NCBI GenBank assembly: GCA_017427485.1
Contig: JAFRSR010000203.1
Span: forward strand, 1-53,127
Direction: 5' to 3'
Length of the DNA: 53,127 nt
From: Kiritimatiellia bacterium
Lineage (GTDB): Bacteria > Verrucomicrobiota > Kiritimatiellia > RFP12 > UBA1067
A program made the translations under genes and the position numbers. Numbering within the stretch: the stretch's first letter is position 1; each line of letters opens with the position of its first letter. Positions 8,541-16,763 of this stretch are shown piece after piece. The notes beneath the pieces are model-generated. The model was not told the DNA's origin. It saw only the letters and a list, made by a program, of their open reading frames with translations, and did no database searches.

Positions 8541-9425
8541 ATGAAATCAACACACAGATACCTGTCGGTGAACGACGCGCAGCGCGCATGGGGGCTTTAT
8601 GCCACGTGCGCCGGACACAGCCAGACGAGACCGGGAGACGAATTTCCCTCCTCCGCTCACCCTGACGAATACTTCTTCACATGGAAGAAAGGACGCATCC
8701 TGCATGAATGGCAGTTCAGCCTTGTCGAGCACGGTTGCGGCATCGTGGAGTTTCCGGGCAAACGACTTTCCGCCAACGAGAACGCCCTGATCATCTTGCC
8801 GCCAGAATGCTGGCACCGCTATCGCCCCGACAAGTCGACCGGATGGACCACGCTTTGGATCGGGCTCGGCGGACAGCTTGCCGAAAGACTGGTGGGGGGC
8901 CTCGGCGTCAAGATGGACGGGGATGTGCGAGACATATCCCGGTCTTCCGAACTGCCCCGTGTCTTTGCCGAGACTGTCGGCGACATCATCGCGCATGGCG
9001 TTGAGCGTCCGTATTTCACGGCGGCCCGCGTCCTGTCGCTTGTCGCCGCGCTCGCGGAGGAATCATCGTCCGCCGCCAACGGAGCGTCAACTGCCGGACT
9101 GGTCAGCCGTGCGCAGAGCCACATACTGGAGCACGCGACGGAACAGGTGGACTTTGCCGCGCTCGCCGAGTCGCTCGGAGTGCCCTATCGCACCCTGCGG
9201 TACATGTTCGCAAAAGAGACCGGCACGTCGTTGCTCCAGTACCAGCTGGAGACACGCCTCGTCCGCGCCAAGAACCTCCTTCGCTCCACTGACATGCCGA
9301 TCGGCGAAATCGCCAGCCGGCTCGGCTTCAACTCGACATGGTATTTCGCGCACTTCTTCCAGAAGCGAGTCCGCTCTTCGCCCGCCGCCTACCGCAAAAG
9401 GCAGAAGTCGCGTACGGACTTCTAG
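8541..9425 (+). CDS. AraC-family transcriptional regulator
   Basis: This 294-residue protein has an N-terminal cupin-like sensing domain (about 1-170, with EFPGKRLSANENALIILPPECWHRY) and a C-terminal AraC DNA-binding domain (about 195-290). The latter has two helix-turn-helix units, including GVPYRTLRYMFAKETG and MPIGEIASRLGFNSTWYFAHFFQKRVRSSPAAYR. That arrangement is usual for sugar-responsive activators. It faces the 8446-1431 glycan operon across a 95-bp intergenic region with two direct repeats, so it is the likely regulator of that operon. The ATG at 8541 has no ribosome-binding site and sits at the predicted transcript start. Its stop overlaps that of the convergent transposase gene (CTAG at 9422-9425). 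Confidence 0.88.
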   Translation: MKSTHRYLSVNDAQRAWGLYATCAGHSQTRPGDEFPSSAHPDEYFFTWKKGRILHEWQFSLVEHGCGIVEFPGKRLSANENALIILPPECWHRYRPDKSTGWTTLWIGLGGQLAERLVGGLGVKMDGDVRDISRSSELPRVFAETVGDIIAHGVERPYFTAARVLSLVAALAEESSSAANGASTAGLVSRAQSHILEHATEQVDFAALAESLGVPYRTLRYMFAKETGTSLLQYQLETRLVRAKNLLRSTDMPIGEIASRLGFNSTWYFAHFFQKRVRSSPAAYRKRQKSRTDF

Positions 9426-10768
9426 TTGGTTGCCGCGTGCGCTACGCCGGGAATCCTGCACGCCTCCACCTGCGCGGCAACCTTGGCGAGTTGGTCGATG
9501 TTGGCGGGCTTCATGCCGTGGTAGTTGATCTCAAGCGCATCCTCGCCCACCAGCCACTGGCAGAGGCGGTTCAAGGCGGTGGCGTCGAAGCGCGTCATGG
9601 GCTTTTCCTGCGGCGTGTAGGGCCATGCGGCCGGCGCCATCATGAGAAGGCGTCCTTCGGCGCAGGCGTCGAAGTAGCGGCCGACCGGCTTCTGCAGAAG
9701 CGCGAAGCCCTTGTTCTGCAAGGTGACGAGTGGCAAGTTTCGCTTCAATGCCTCGCGGGCGATCTGCCGCTCGCCATCGGAAATGCACGGACTGATGATC
9801 ACGGCACCGTGTGCAGCGGCGGCGAGGGCATCGGCAAGCCGCTCTCCGTATTCGGGCGAAGTGCTGTCGGCGATCGGCTCGCTGGCGGCATCGCGGGCGA
9901 TCTTCAACCCGCCGCCGGCCTTTGGGATGCGGCGGTAGGCGAAAAATCGGCGCGAGCATTGCACCTGGTGGAGCGGGCGAGCCAGCAGATGGCGGTTGCC
10001 AATGGCCTCGAAATGGCCAATCATCCGCCCGCCGTCGAGCGGCAAGGCGATGCGGGCCACGCGGCGGAAAAGATCGGGCTCCGCGCGCTTTTCCGCAAGG
10101 CGGCGGGGATTATCGCGGAGATAGGCGATCATGGCCTTCAGCTGCCCATCGCGGAAAAGGATGGTATCCTGAAAGCCATCGGCCCAGGCGGGGGATGCGG
10201 AAGATGCGGCGCAAGAATGCGCCGCCACGGCACCATTGCTTCGCGCAGCGCCATCGCTGGCGAGGTAGTGCTGTGCCTCGCCATTCTTGGTGAGGATTTT
10301 CCACCGCTTCACCGCACCGGCCTTGAAGCCGCGAATGAGCGCGCCCAAAGGCTTGGGCAAGGGCTCGCGCACAAAAATGATGAAATGGAAATGCTCGGGC
10401 ATCAGCTGCTTCTCGATGATTTCCACCTGCGGGAAAAGGCGCGGCATTTCCATCAGCGCCTCGATCACCGCCTCGCCGAAAGGCGTGGGCTTGATGCAGG
10501 CTCCGCCACTGGTGTCGGGAATTGCGGCGCAAGAATGCGCCACCACGGCACCGCGGTTTCGTGCCTCGCCATTTTGGGCGAGGGGGTTCTGTGCCTCGCC
10601 ATTCTTGGCGAGGTAGTTCCGTGCCTCGCCGTTTTCGGTGAGGATCAGCTTCCCTAGCCATTCCCGCGTGCGATCAGCCAAGGTGATGGTGATCATGTAA
10701 ATCGCCCGCTGGCAGTAATCCCAGCCGTTCAATCGCCGGGTCATGCGGTGTTTGATTTCATCTTTCAT
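9422..10768 (-). CDS. RAYT-like HUH/Y1 transposase with extra C-terminal domain
   Basis: The 448-residue protein carries the HUH motif PEHFHFIIF (His126, His128) and a downstream catalytic Tyr216 in AYLRDNPRRL. This arrangement fits REP-associated tyrosine transposases (IS200/IS605-like Y1 superfamily). Two stretches, about residues 44-82 and 159-190, are encoded by palindromic DNA repeats and read as repeated NGEA-x-N-x-LA and GAV-x-AHSCAA. They separate the conserved parts without breaking the frame. Residues about 240-448 form an extra Rossmann-like domain (GAVIISPCISDGERQIAREAL, LVTLQNKG) that recalls DprA-type folds, a loose comparison. The ATG at 10768 is 41 nt downstream of the frameshifted GH99-like gene; no strong ribosome-binding site precedes it. 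Such proteins usually act on nearby REP palindromes. Confidence 0.7.
   Translation of the reverse strand: MKDEIKHRMTRRLNGWDYCQRAIYMITITLADRTREWLGKLILTENGEARNYLAKNGEAQNPLAQNGEARNRGAVVAHSCAAIPDTSGGACIKPTPFGEAVIEALMEMPRLFPQVEIIEKQLMPEHFHFIIFVREPLPKPLGALIRGFKAGAVKRWKILTKNGEAQHYLASDGAARSNGAVAAHSCAASSASPAWADGFQDTILFRDGQLKAMIAYLRDNPRRLAEKRAEPDLFRRVARIALPLDGGRMIGHFEAIGNRHLLARPLHQVQCSRRFFAYRRIPKAGGGLKIARDAASEPIADSTSPEYGERLADALAAAAHGAVIISPCISDGERQIAREALKRNLPLVTLQNKGFALLQKPVGRYFDACAEGRLLMMAPAAWPYTPQEKPMTRFDATALNRLCQWLVGEDALEINYHGMKPANIDQLAKVAAQVEACRIPGVAHAATN
10208..10302. repeat. palindromic repeat block 1 inside the transposase gene
   Basis: A perfect hairpin GGCGCA-AGAA-TGCGCC (10208-10223) is followed by CCACGGCACC and then two 30-bp units (10243-10272 and 10273-10302) built on the hairpin CTCGCCA/TGGCGAG. 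The same composite recurs at 10526-10650. Confidence 0.75.
10526..10650. repeat. palindromic repeat block 2 inside the transposase gene
   Basis: The same GGCGCAAGAATGCGCC hairpin (10526-10541) is followed by three 30-bp tandem units starting at 10561, 10591 and 10621. The middle unit has a perfect 8-bp stem, CCTCGCCA (10594-10601) with TGGCGAGG (10606-10613), and a TTCT loop. REP elements recognised by RAYTs have this type of structure. Confidence 0.78.
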
Positions 10769-10809
10769 GGCTCTTGGAAAGAGAAATGCTTGCCGGCTGC
10801 GCGCTTTTT

Positions 10810-12905
10810 TCAGCGCAACAGCTCGCCCGCCAGCCATGTAAAAGCATCGCCGAAATACGCCTTGCCGCCGTAGTTGACCTTGCACGGGATGCCGCGTTCC
10901 GCGCAGAGTTCCTTGAACCGCTCGCCGAACACCGGCGAGTGAGTGGGATCCTTCGCGATTTCGCCCGGCTTGAGCGGCGAGCCGTACTGCAGGAAGATCT
11001 GCGGCGCGCGGGCGGGGTCGATCTTCCGCGCAAGCGCGGCGGGCGAGATGCGCTCGATGTCGGCGAGGCACTCTGCGCGGTGCGCGAGCCATTCGTTGAA
11101 GTTGCGGTAACCGAACGCGTGCGCGCCGTACTTCGAATTGGGAATCCACGCCTTCATCTCCTGCGGGTCCATCGAGGTCTGAGCGATGATGGGCGCGACG
11201 GCACGGATGCCGTGCATGTTGCCATCCTTGAGCGCGAGGTACAGCGCGGTGCAGGCGCCGGCGCTGCCGCCCGCGAGACCGATGCGCGACGTGTCGAGGT
11301 TCCATTCGGCGGCGTGCGCCTTGACGAACTTCAGCGCGTTCTCACAGTCGTCGAGGCAACCCTGCACGGGCGGCTTGACGCCGTCGGCGCGCGTGTCGCG
11401 GATGTAGCGGTAACCCGTGCCGACCACCGCGATGCCGCGGTCAAGCAGCATGCGGATGGACGAGCCGAGGATGTGGTCCTCCATCGCGCCGCCCGACCAG
11501 CCGCCACCGTGGAGATAGATGACCACCGGCGCGCGCGCCCCACTGCGGGAGGGCCGCGCTCCTGCGCGGCCGCCGGGGAGAAACACGTCGATCTTCTGCT
11601 TCGGGTGCGGACCATAGGGGATGTTTTCGTATGTCGCGGACGGAATGGTGAAGAGCTGTTTCGTGGAGGGGTTGACGTAGGTGTATTCGCTTGCCGGCTT
11701 GCGACCGAACACCGCCGCCACGGCGCGGAGCGCGCCGTCGGCATCGAAGTTGTTTGGCGCGATGTAGCCGCCTTCGGTATATTCGTTCCATCCATAGATC
11801 AAGATGGCGCGGGGTGCGTTGGGATCGGCCTCCACGTGCTTCTTCGCGGCCTCAAGGAGCGACTGGAACTTGTCCGGGGTGTTGCCCAGGCAAATATAGC
11901 CGTAGGGGTAGCGTACCGTCTGCCAGGGGAACGGCTCCTCGTTCCGGCAGCGCATGGTCACGTCGCGTCCGGCGGTGACGGCCGGGATGTACGGCACCGT
12001 GGCGCCCGCGGAATACTTCTTCCAGCATTCCTGGTGCCACGGAAGCATCTCGGAGTAGTCGAAGGTGAACGTGCCGTTCTTCTCGCATGCGAACGCCGCC
12101 GGACAGGTGGCCAGGTTGTAGCTGCCAATGCAGTCGAAGCCCGCATCCGAGAGCATCTTCGCATCCTTTGCATTCTGGGGGTTCATGCCCTGGAAATAAA
12201 TTCCCGCAAGGCCGTCTGCGATTGCGATCTTCCGCGCCTCGTCGAGAAGCTGCCGCGTCTTCTCCGGCCCGCCCTTGTCCTGGACGAAGCGCGGGGCGCT
12301 GTAGATCGAGAAGAACGGCTTGCCGTCGCGCATCCAGTGGTTGGGCTCGTGGAAGAACTTCTTCGCGTAGCGGATGTTGTTCAAGAAATCCTCCGGGGTG
12401 CGGGGCAGCTTCATCAGCATGCGCTTCGGCGCGCGCGCGGATCGTCGCGGAAGGAGTCCACGCGGTCGTGGTAGCACCACATGAGGCAGAACTTCATCTT
12501 CATGCGGTTCGGCGCGCGGAGGAAGCCCTGCTCGAGCGACTCCTGCATCGTCATCCCGCCGCCGTACCAGTACCAGTCGAACAGGAATACGTCGATGCCC
12601 GCGTTTGAGGCGAGGTCGATCTCCTTGGCCACGTCGGCGGGATCCTTGCCGTCGAGGAATCCGTAGAGCGGACGGAGCGGAACCTTCTGCCCCGGCACGC
12701 GCGGTTTGGCGTCCTTCACGAACTCCCATTCGTTGAAGCCCTTGTGGAACCACTCGTTGCCCTTCGGGTACTCGTGCCAGTGCGGATAGTAGACGCACGC
12801 CACCTCGATCTTCTTTTCACCGCTCGCCCACGCGGCGAGGAAGGAAAACGACAAGGCGAATGAAAGTATGATTCTGGGAATGAGTATGTTTCTTGACATG
12901 AACAC
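10810..12905 (-). pseudogene. frameshifted exported GH99/WbsX-like protein with C-terminal esterase
   Basis: The first frame encodes a signal peptide, VACVYYPHWHEYPKG and GIDVFLFDWYWYGGG, and breaks after DSFRDDPRA. The second frame continues exactly where the paralogue at 4094-5797 does (PKRMLMKLPRTPEDFL), through the family core to a complete carboxylesterase domain with HGGGW and nucleophile motif GGSAG. The break lies in a CG-dinucleotide run (about 12431-12441). The total length, 2096 nt, is two more than a multiple of three, so one extra CG unit explains it. Repaired, the protein would be about 697 residues. A GTG at 12905 has AGGAG 8 nt upstream; an ATG at 12899 is the alternative. A REP-like element (11545-11574) adds an in-frame Gly/Arg/Ala insert just before the esterase motif. 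It could be phase-variable, a recent pseudogene or an assembly error. Confidence 0.75.
11545..11574. repeat. REP-like palindrome inside the GH99-like gene
   Basis: GCGGGAGGGCCGCGCTCC is followed by TGCGCGGCCGCC, so GGCCGCG pairs with CGCGGCC around a short loop. Near-identical elements with compensating stem changes occur at 29822-29851, 31578-31607 and 31651-31680. The paralogue at 4094-5797 lacks the corresponding sequence. Confidence 0.6.
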
Positions 12906-12956
12906 TTTGATGGCTCCTATTGAAGATGAAGATATTTCGTTTCCTTTCATTATTCA

Positions 12957-15900
12957 TTATTCCACGACGATGCGGAAGCCGACGTCGTAGACGGGCGCGT
13001 AGGGACGATAGGCGCGGCGGAAGGACGCCGTGGCGAGCTTCGGACGCGAATACCACGAGCCGCCGCGCACCACGCGCCGTTCGTCGCCGCCGGGCGCGTT
13101 GCGTCCGTCGTCCGCCACGTAGGGATAGGGCTGGTACTTGGACTGCGTCCACTCCCACACGTTCCCGTGCATGTCGAAGAGCCCCCACGGGTTCGGCTTC
13201 CACTTCCCGCTCTTCTCCTCCAGGAACGCGCCGTCGTTCACGCCGTGCGCCTGCGGCACCCAGTTGTCGAAGAGATTCTCCGCATTGCCATAGCGCGCCT
13301 TCTCGCGGTCCTGCACGTACGGGTTGCCCGAATAGTCGGAGAGCGAGACGTCCGCGAGGTTCGCGTAGGCGGCGAAGTCGTCGTCCACGCCGCCCCACCA
13401 GAACGGCTTGCCGGAACCGGCGCGCGCGGCCCACTCCCACTCCGCCTCGGTGGGGAGGCGCACGGTGCGCCCCGTCTTCTTCGAAAGCCAGTCGCAGAAC
13501 GCGACCGCCTTCCACCAGCTCACGCGCACCACGGGCAGGTTGTCGCCGTTCACGTCGTAGCCCGTCACGCCGAACTGGTAGCCGTGGCGCGATTCGCAGC
13601 GGCTGTCGTGCGTCGGGTCGAACTGACGGAACTCGCGGTTCGTCACCTCACGCGCGCCCATGAAAAACGGCTTCACCTCCACCTTCGCGGCAGGCCGTTC
13701 GTCACACGGCGCCTCCGCGTCGTCCGTCCCCATCACGAACGCGCCGCCGGGAATCGCCACAAGCGGGATCTCCACGCCAGGGGCAAGGGAGATGGAGTTT
13801 GTGGAATTGCCGAAACATGAAAGCGTGGAAATATGGAAGTTTCCAGTAGTCAGTTGTTTATTGGCCATTTTCACATTTTCACATTTGCACACTTTCACAT
13901 TTTCATCCTTCAACACCGGCACGGGCACATCAACCTTCTCATGGTTCGCCCGCACCCCCAGATACTTGGCCCGACGCTCCTCGCGCAGTTTCTCGCGCTC
14001 CAGCGCCTGCTCGCCCACGATCGTCTGCCAGCGCCCATGGTAGGGCGCGTTGAAGTCGATCCACGTCACGAGACGGTCGCGCGCTTCCTCCGAGAGCTTC
14101 ACGCCGTGGTGCCCCTTGTCGAGCATCATCATCAGCTCGGTGGTGTCGGCATGCCACTCCATCGGCTCGAAGAGGTGGATGTCGCTCTCGATGCCGGGAT
14201 GGCGCACGAAACGGACGAGGTTGAAGTATGGCACGGAGAACTTGCCGCCCCACTTCGGCCCGACGCGTCCGTGCATGCGCGTGTTCCAGTTCGTCAGCAT
14301 GCTTGTGCCGCGCAAATCGGGCTTCCATCTCCTGTCGCCGAACATCTCGGCGTGCGGCGGGTCGGGCTCGTTGTGGCAGCGCACGCAGAAGGCGTCAAGG
14401 ACCGGCTGCACCTCGCGCGCGAACTCGAAGTTGCGCTCCGGCCCGCGCCACGGACGGATCGTCTCCAGCGGCCGGTTCGCGGCGACGCGCGGGGCGCGCG
14501 CCACGAAGCTCTGCTTCTCGTGGCATCCGGCGCACGAGAGGTATTCGCCGCTGCGGGCGGTGAACCAGCTGCGCATCACCTGCAGGGCCTTGCCCTCCGC
14601 GTCGAGCGGCTGCACCGCGATGGGCGTGTTCGCCGGCACCTTGAAGTACGCGCTGCCATCCGCGTTCACGGGCACCGTGCCGAGCGTGCGGCGCATGTCC
14701 CAGGGGCCGTCGAGGCCGATCGAGCCGTAGAGTCCGCCTTCGTTCTTGAAGCCGAAGGTGTAGGTGTAGAGACGCAGGTTCTTCACCGTGCCGACGGGGA
14801 TGCCCTTGAGTCCCGGCCCCTCGTAGACGTTGGCGACGTAGACCTGCGCCGTGGTGGCGCCGGGCACGATGCGGTCGGGCTGCGCGGGCGGCACGGGTGT
14901 CTTCATGAGCGGCACCGGCTCGCAGAGATCGTGTCCGGTCTCGCGCAGAAGACACAGCTCGTTGTCGAAGCGGTCGATGAGGTAGATGGAGAAGTTCCGC
15001 TCGTCCCTGTTCCGTCGTGCCACGAGGAAGGTGGTGTCGTCCAGCGGGTAGGGATGGAGGTTCATCGGCCATGTGTGGTTGTAGAGCTGGTCGCGCACGA
15101 TGGGGTCCACGGGCTTGCCGTATCCGGGCAGGAGCTGCACCGCGCCCGCCCCCTCCTCGGTGCCCTTCGCGACGTCGAAGAGGCCGAGCTGGCCCATGCG
15201 CCTGAGACCGTGGTGTCCCGTGAGCACGGCCACGAACTGCGTGGGGCGTCCCGGAATCGGGCGCGCGTAGAACATGCTGTTGGGCCAGAAGGAGTTGCTG
15301 CCGTAGAGGGCGCGCTGGTTCGTGCCGTCGGGATTGCACGTGAAGAGGATGCGCGAATTGGCGTGCGGGATGTCGGTATACTCCCAGCGCAGGTACATCA
15401 CGCGGCCGTCTGGCATCACCTCGGGACACCACGCGTGCTCCTGGTCGTTCGCGAGAAGCTCCATGCCGGAGCCGTCGGCGTTGCAGCGGAAGAGGTTCGC
15501 GACGGGCGTGTTGCCCCACACGCACGGCACGGCGTACGTGAGCGCCGTGCAGGTGAAGATGATGCGTCCGTCCGGCACGTAGCAGGGATCGTAGTGGTTG
15601 ACGTCCGCCGCGTTGTCGCGCGTGACCTGGCGCACTTTGCGCGTGGCGAGGTCCAGCTCCATCACGTGCCAGGCGTTGGACGCCCCGATGCCCGAGAAGA
15701 GCAACCGGTCCGCGTTCCAGTGCAGCTCCACGTCGAGGATCGGGCGCCCCCCTTCTGGCTTGTACACGACCTCCGTCGCACCGCCACGTCCCCCTGGTAG
15801 GGCGCGGCCTCCGGACGCGCCGCGACGTCCCCCTGGTAGGGCGCGGCCTCCGGACGCGCCGCGACGTCCCCCTGGTAGGGCGCGGCCTCCGGACGCGCCG

Positions 15901-16763
15901 CGGACATCCAGCATGCACAGCTCGTTGTCGTGTCCGTCGCGCGGGAGCATCGAGTTGCTCTGCCAGTTGCACGGGAGATGCTGTCGGCCGTTGCGGCGGC
16001 GGATGAAGAGCAGCCGGTCGAACTTCACCGCCGGGTTGAGATTGACCAATAGCTCGCGCTTGATGCCGTCAAGGCGCTTCAGCGCCTGTTCGGCGGAGGC
16101 GACATCTCCGGCAACGGCCGACAACGCCCCCTTCACATCCGAGAACCGCGCCTCCACCTCGCCGACCTGCGAGGCGAGTTCGGGATTCCTCTCCTTGCGG
16201 TACGCGATGAGCCGCTCGATCGCCGGGAGGGCTGCACTTGCCACGGCCGAAAGTTCCGCGAGCTTCTCGCGACGCGAGAACGCGCCCGCCTCCACGCGGA
16301 ACGTGCAGCTGCCCTTCCCCTTCGGCGCCGTGAGGCCGCCGCGCGCCTCGAAGCGCACCGCGCCCTTCGGCACGGGGAGGATGATGCAGGACGGCGCATG
16401 GGCGGAGATGAAGCGGCGGAACGCCTCGCCGCCCACCTTCGCTGTCGTCGACCGGTTCCAGTTCACGCGGTTGCGCTCCACCTTGCCCCATCCCGCCTCG
16501 CTCCGGAGCATCTCAAGGGCCGTGGCGTCCACGCGCGAACCGTCCGCCATCACGAACACGGGCTCGCACCAGATGGCCTGGTCAAAGTCGTACGTGTCGA
16601 GACCGACCGTCGCCGTGAGCTTCACCTCCTCGGCGCCCGCCACGTTCTCGGAGACGGGCACGGCCTTTTCAGCGCCCCTGACGACGGGCGTCTCGGCCGC
16701 GCGCGCCAAGACGGCCGTCAGCACGGCCGCGCCGCACACGATCTTTCTGAACAAGCCGCTCAT
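12957..16763 (-). CDS. exported HzsA-like dihaem protein fused to an FGE-sulfatase domain
   Basis: The 1268-residue protein begins with a signal peptide (MSGLFRKIVCGAAVLTAVLARA). A coiled region precedes a beta-propeller-like part (WHVMELDLATRKVRQVTRDN, NLFRCNADGSGMELLANDQEHAWCPEVMPDG) as in proteins related to the hydrazine synthase alpha subunit. Two CxxCH motifs, CAGCH near residue 744 and CVRCH near 795, should bind c-type haem. From about residue 995 a formylglycine-generating-enzyme-type domain follows (PGGAFVMGTDDAE, LPTEAEWEWAARAG, GLFDMHGNVWEW, RVVRGGSWY). A linker made from 8-bp repeats joins the two halves. Residues about 287-326 are three 13-residue repeats encoded by a REP-like tandem. 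The ATG overlaps the GH36 stop (ATGA), so translation is coupled. Hydrazine synthesis itself is not implied; redox or binding roles are open. Confidence 0.78.
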   Translation of the reverse strand: MSGLFRKIVCGAAVLTAVLARAAETPVVRGAEKAVPVSENVAGAEEVKLTATVGLDTYDFDQAIWCEPVFVMADGSRVDATALEMLRSEAGWGKVERNRVNWNRSTTAKVGGEAFRRFISAHAPSCIILPVPKGAVRFEARGGLTAPKGKGSCTFRVEAGAFSRREKLAELSAVASAALPAIERLIAYRKERNPELASQVGEVEARFSDVKGALSAVAGDVASAEQALKRLDGIKRELLVNLNPAVKFDRLLFIRRRNGRQHLPCNWQSNSMLPRDGHDNELCMLDVRGASGGRALPGGRRGASGGRALPGGRRGASGGRALPGGRGGATEVVYKPEGGRPILDVELHWNADRLLFSGIGASNAWHVMELDLATRKVRQVTRDNAADVNHYDPCYVPDGRIIFTCTALTYAVPCVWGNTPVANLFRCNADGSGMELLANDQEHAWCPEVMPDGRVMYLRWEYTDIPHANSRILFTCNPDGTNQRALYGSNSFWPNSMFYARPIPGRPTQFVAVLTGHHGLRRMGQLGLFDVAKGTEEGAGAVQLLPGYGKPVDPIVRDQLYNHTWPMNLHPYPLDDTTFLVARRNRDERNFSIYLIDRFDNELCLLRETGHDLCEPVPLMKTPVPPAQPDRIVPGATTAQVYVANVYEGPGLKGIPVGTVKNLRLYTYTFGFKNEGGLYGSIGLDGPWDMRRTLGTVPVNADGSAYFKVPANTPIAVQPLDAEGKALQVMRSWFTARSGEYLSCAGCHEKQSFVARAPRVAANRPLETIRPWRGPERNFEFAREVQPVLDAFCVRCHNEPDPPHAEMFGDRRWKPDLRGTSMLTNWNTRMHGRVGPKWGGKFSVPYFNLVRFVRHPGIESDIHLFEPMEWHADTTELMMMLDKGHHGVKLSEEARDRLVTWIDFNAPYHGRWQTIVGEQALEREKLREERRAKYLGVRANHEKVDVPVPVLKDENVKVCKCENVKMANKQLTTGNFHISTLSCFGNSTNSISLAPGVEIPLVAIPGGAFVMGTDDAEAPCDERPAAKVEVKPFFMGAREVTNREFRQFDPTHDSRCESRHGYQFGVTGYDVNGDNLPVVRVSWWKAVAFCDWLSKKTGRTVRLPTEAEWEWAARAGSGKPFWWGGVDDDFAAYANLADVSLSDYSGNPYVQDREKARYGNAENLFDNWVPQAHGVNDGAFLEEKSGKWKPNPWGLFDMHGNVWEWTQSKYQPYPYVADDGRNAPGGDERRVVRGGSWYSRPKLATASFRRAYRPYAPVYDVGFRIVVE
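13865..13904. repeat. five 8-bp tandem repeats in a protein linker
   Basis: On the minus strand the units read GAAAATGT, GAAAGTGT, GCAAATGT, GAAAATGT and GAAAATGG. They lie in AT-richer DNA that encodes the linker between the HzsA-like and FGE parts. Confidence 0.7.
15786..15902. repeat. three perfect 39-bp in-frame tandem repeats
   Basis: Units start at 15786, 15825 and 15864. Each contains GGCGCG and CGCGCC arms around a GC-rich loop and resembles the REP-like family at 29822, 31578 and 11545. Because 39 is divisible by three, each unit adds 13 residues (RGASGGRALPGGR type) to the HzsA-like protein, with copy number free to vary. Confidence 0.85.

Noticed and set aside
10769-11305. Start of the transposase at 11305
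   Set aside because: The upstream part of that frame is an out-of-frame reading of the GH99-like gene; transposase-like sequence begins at the ATG at 10768.
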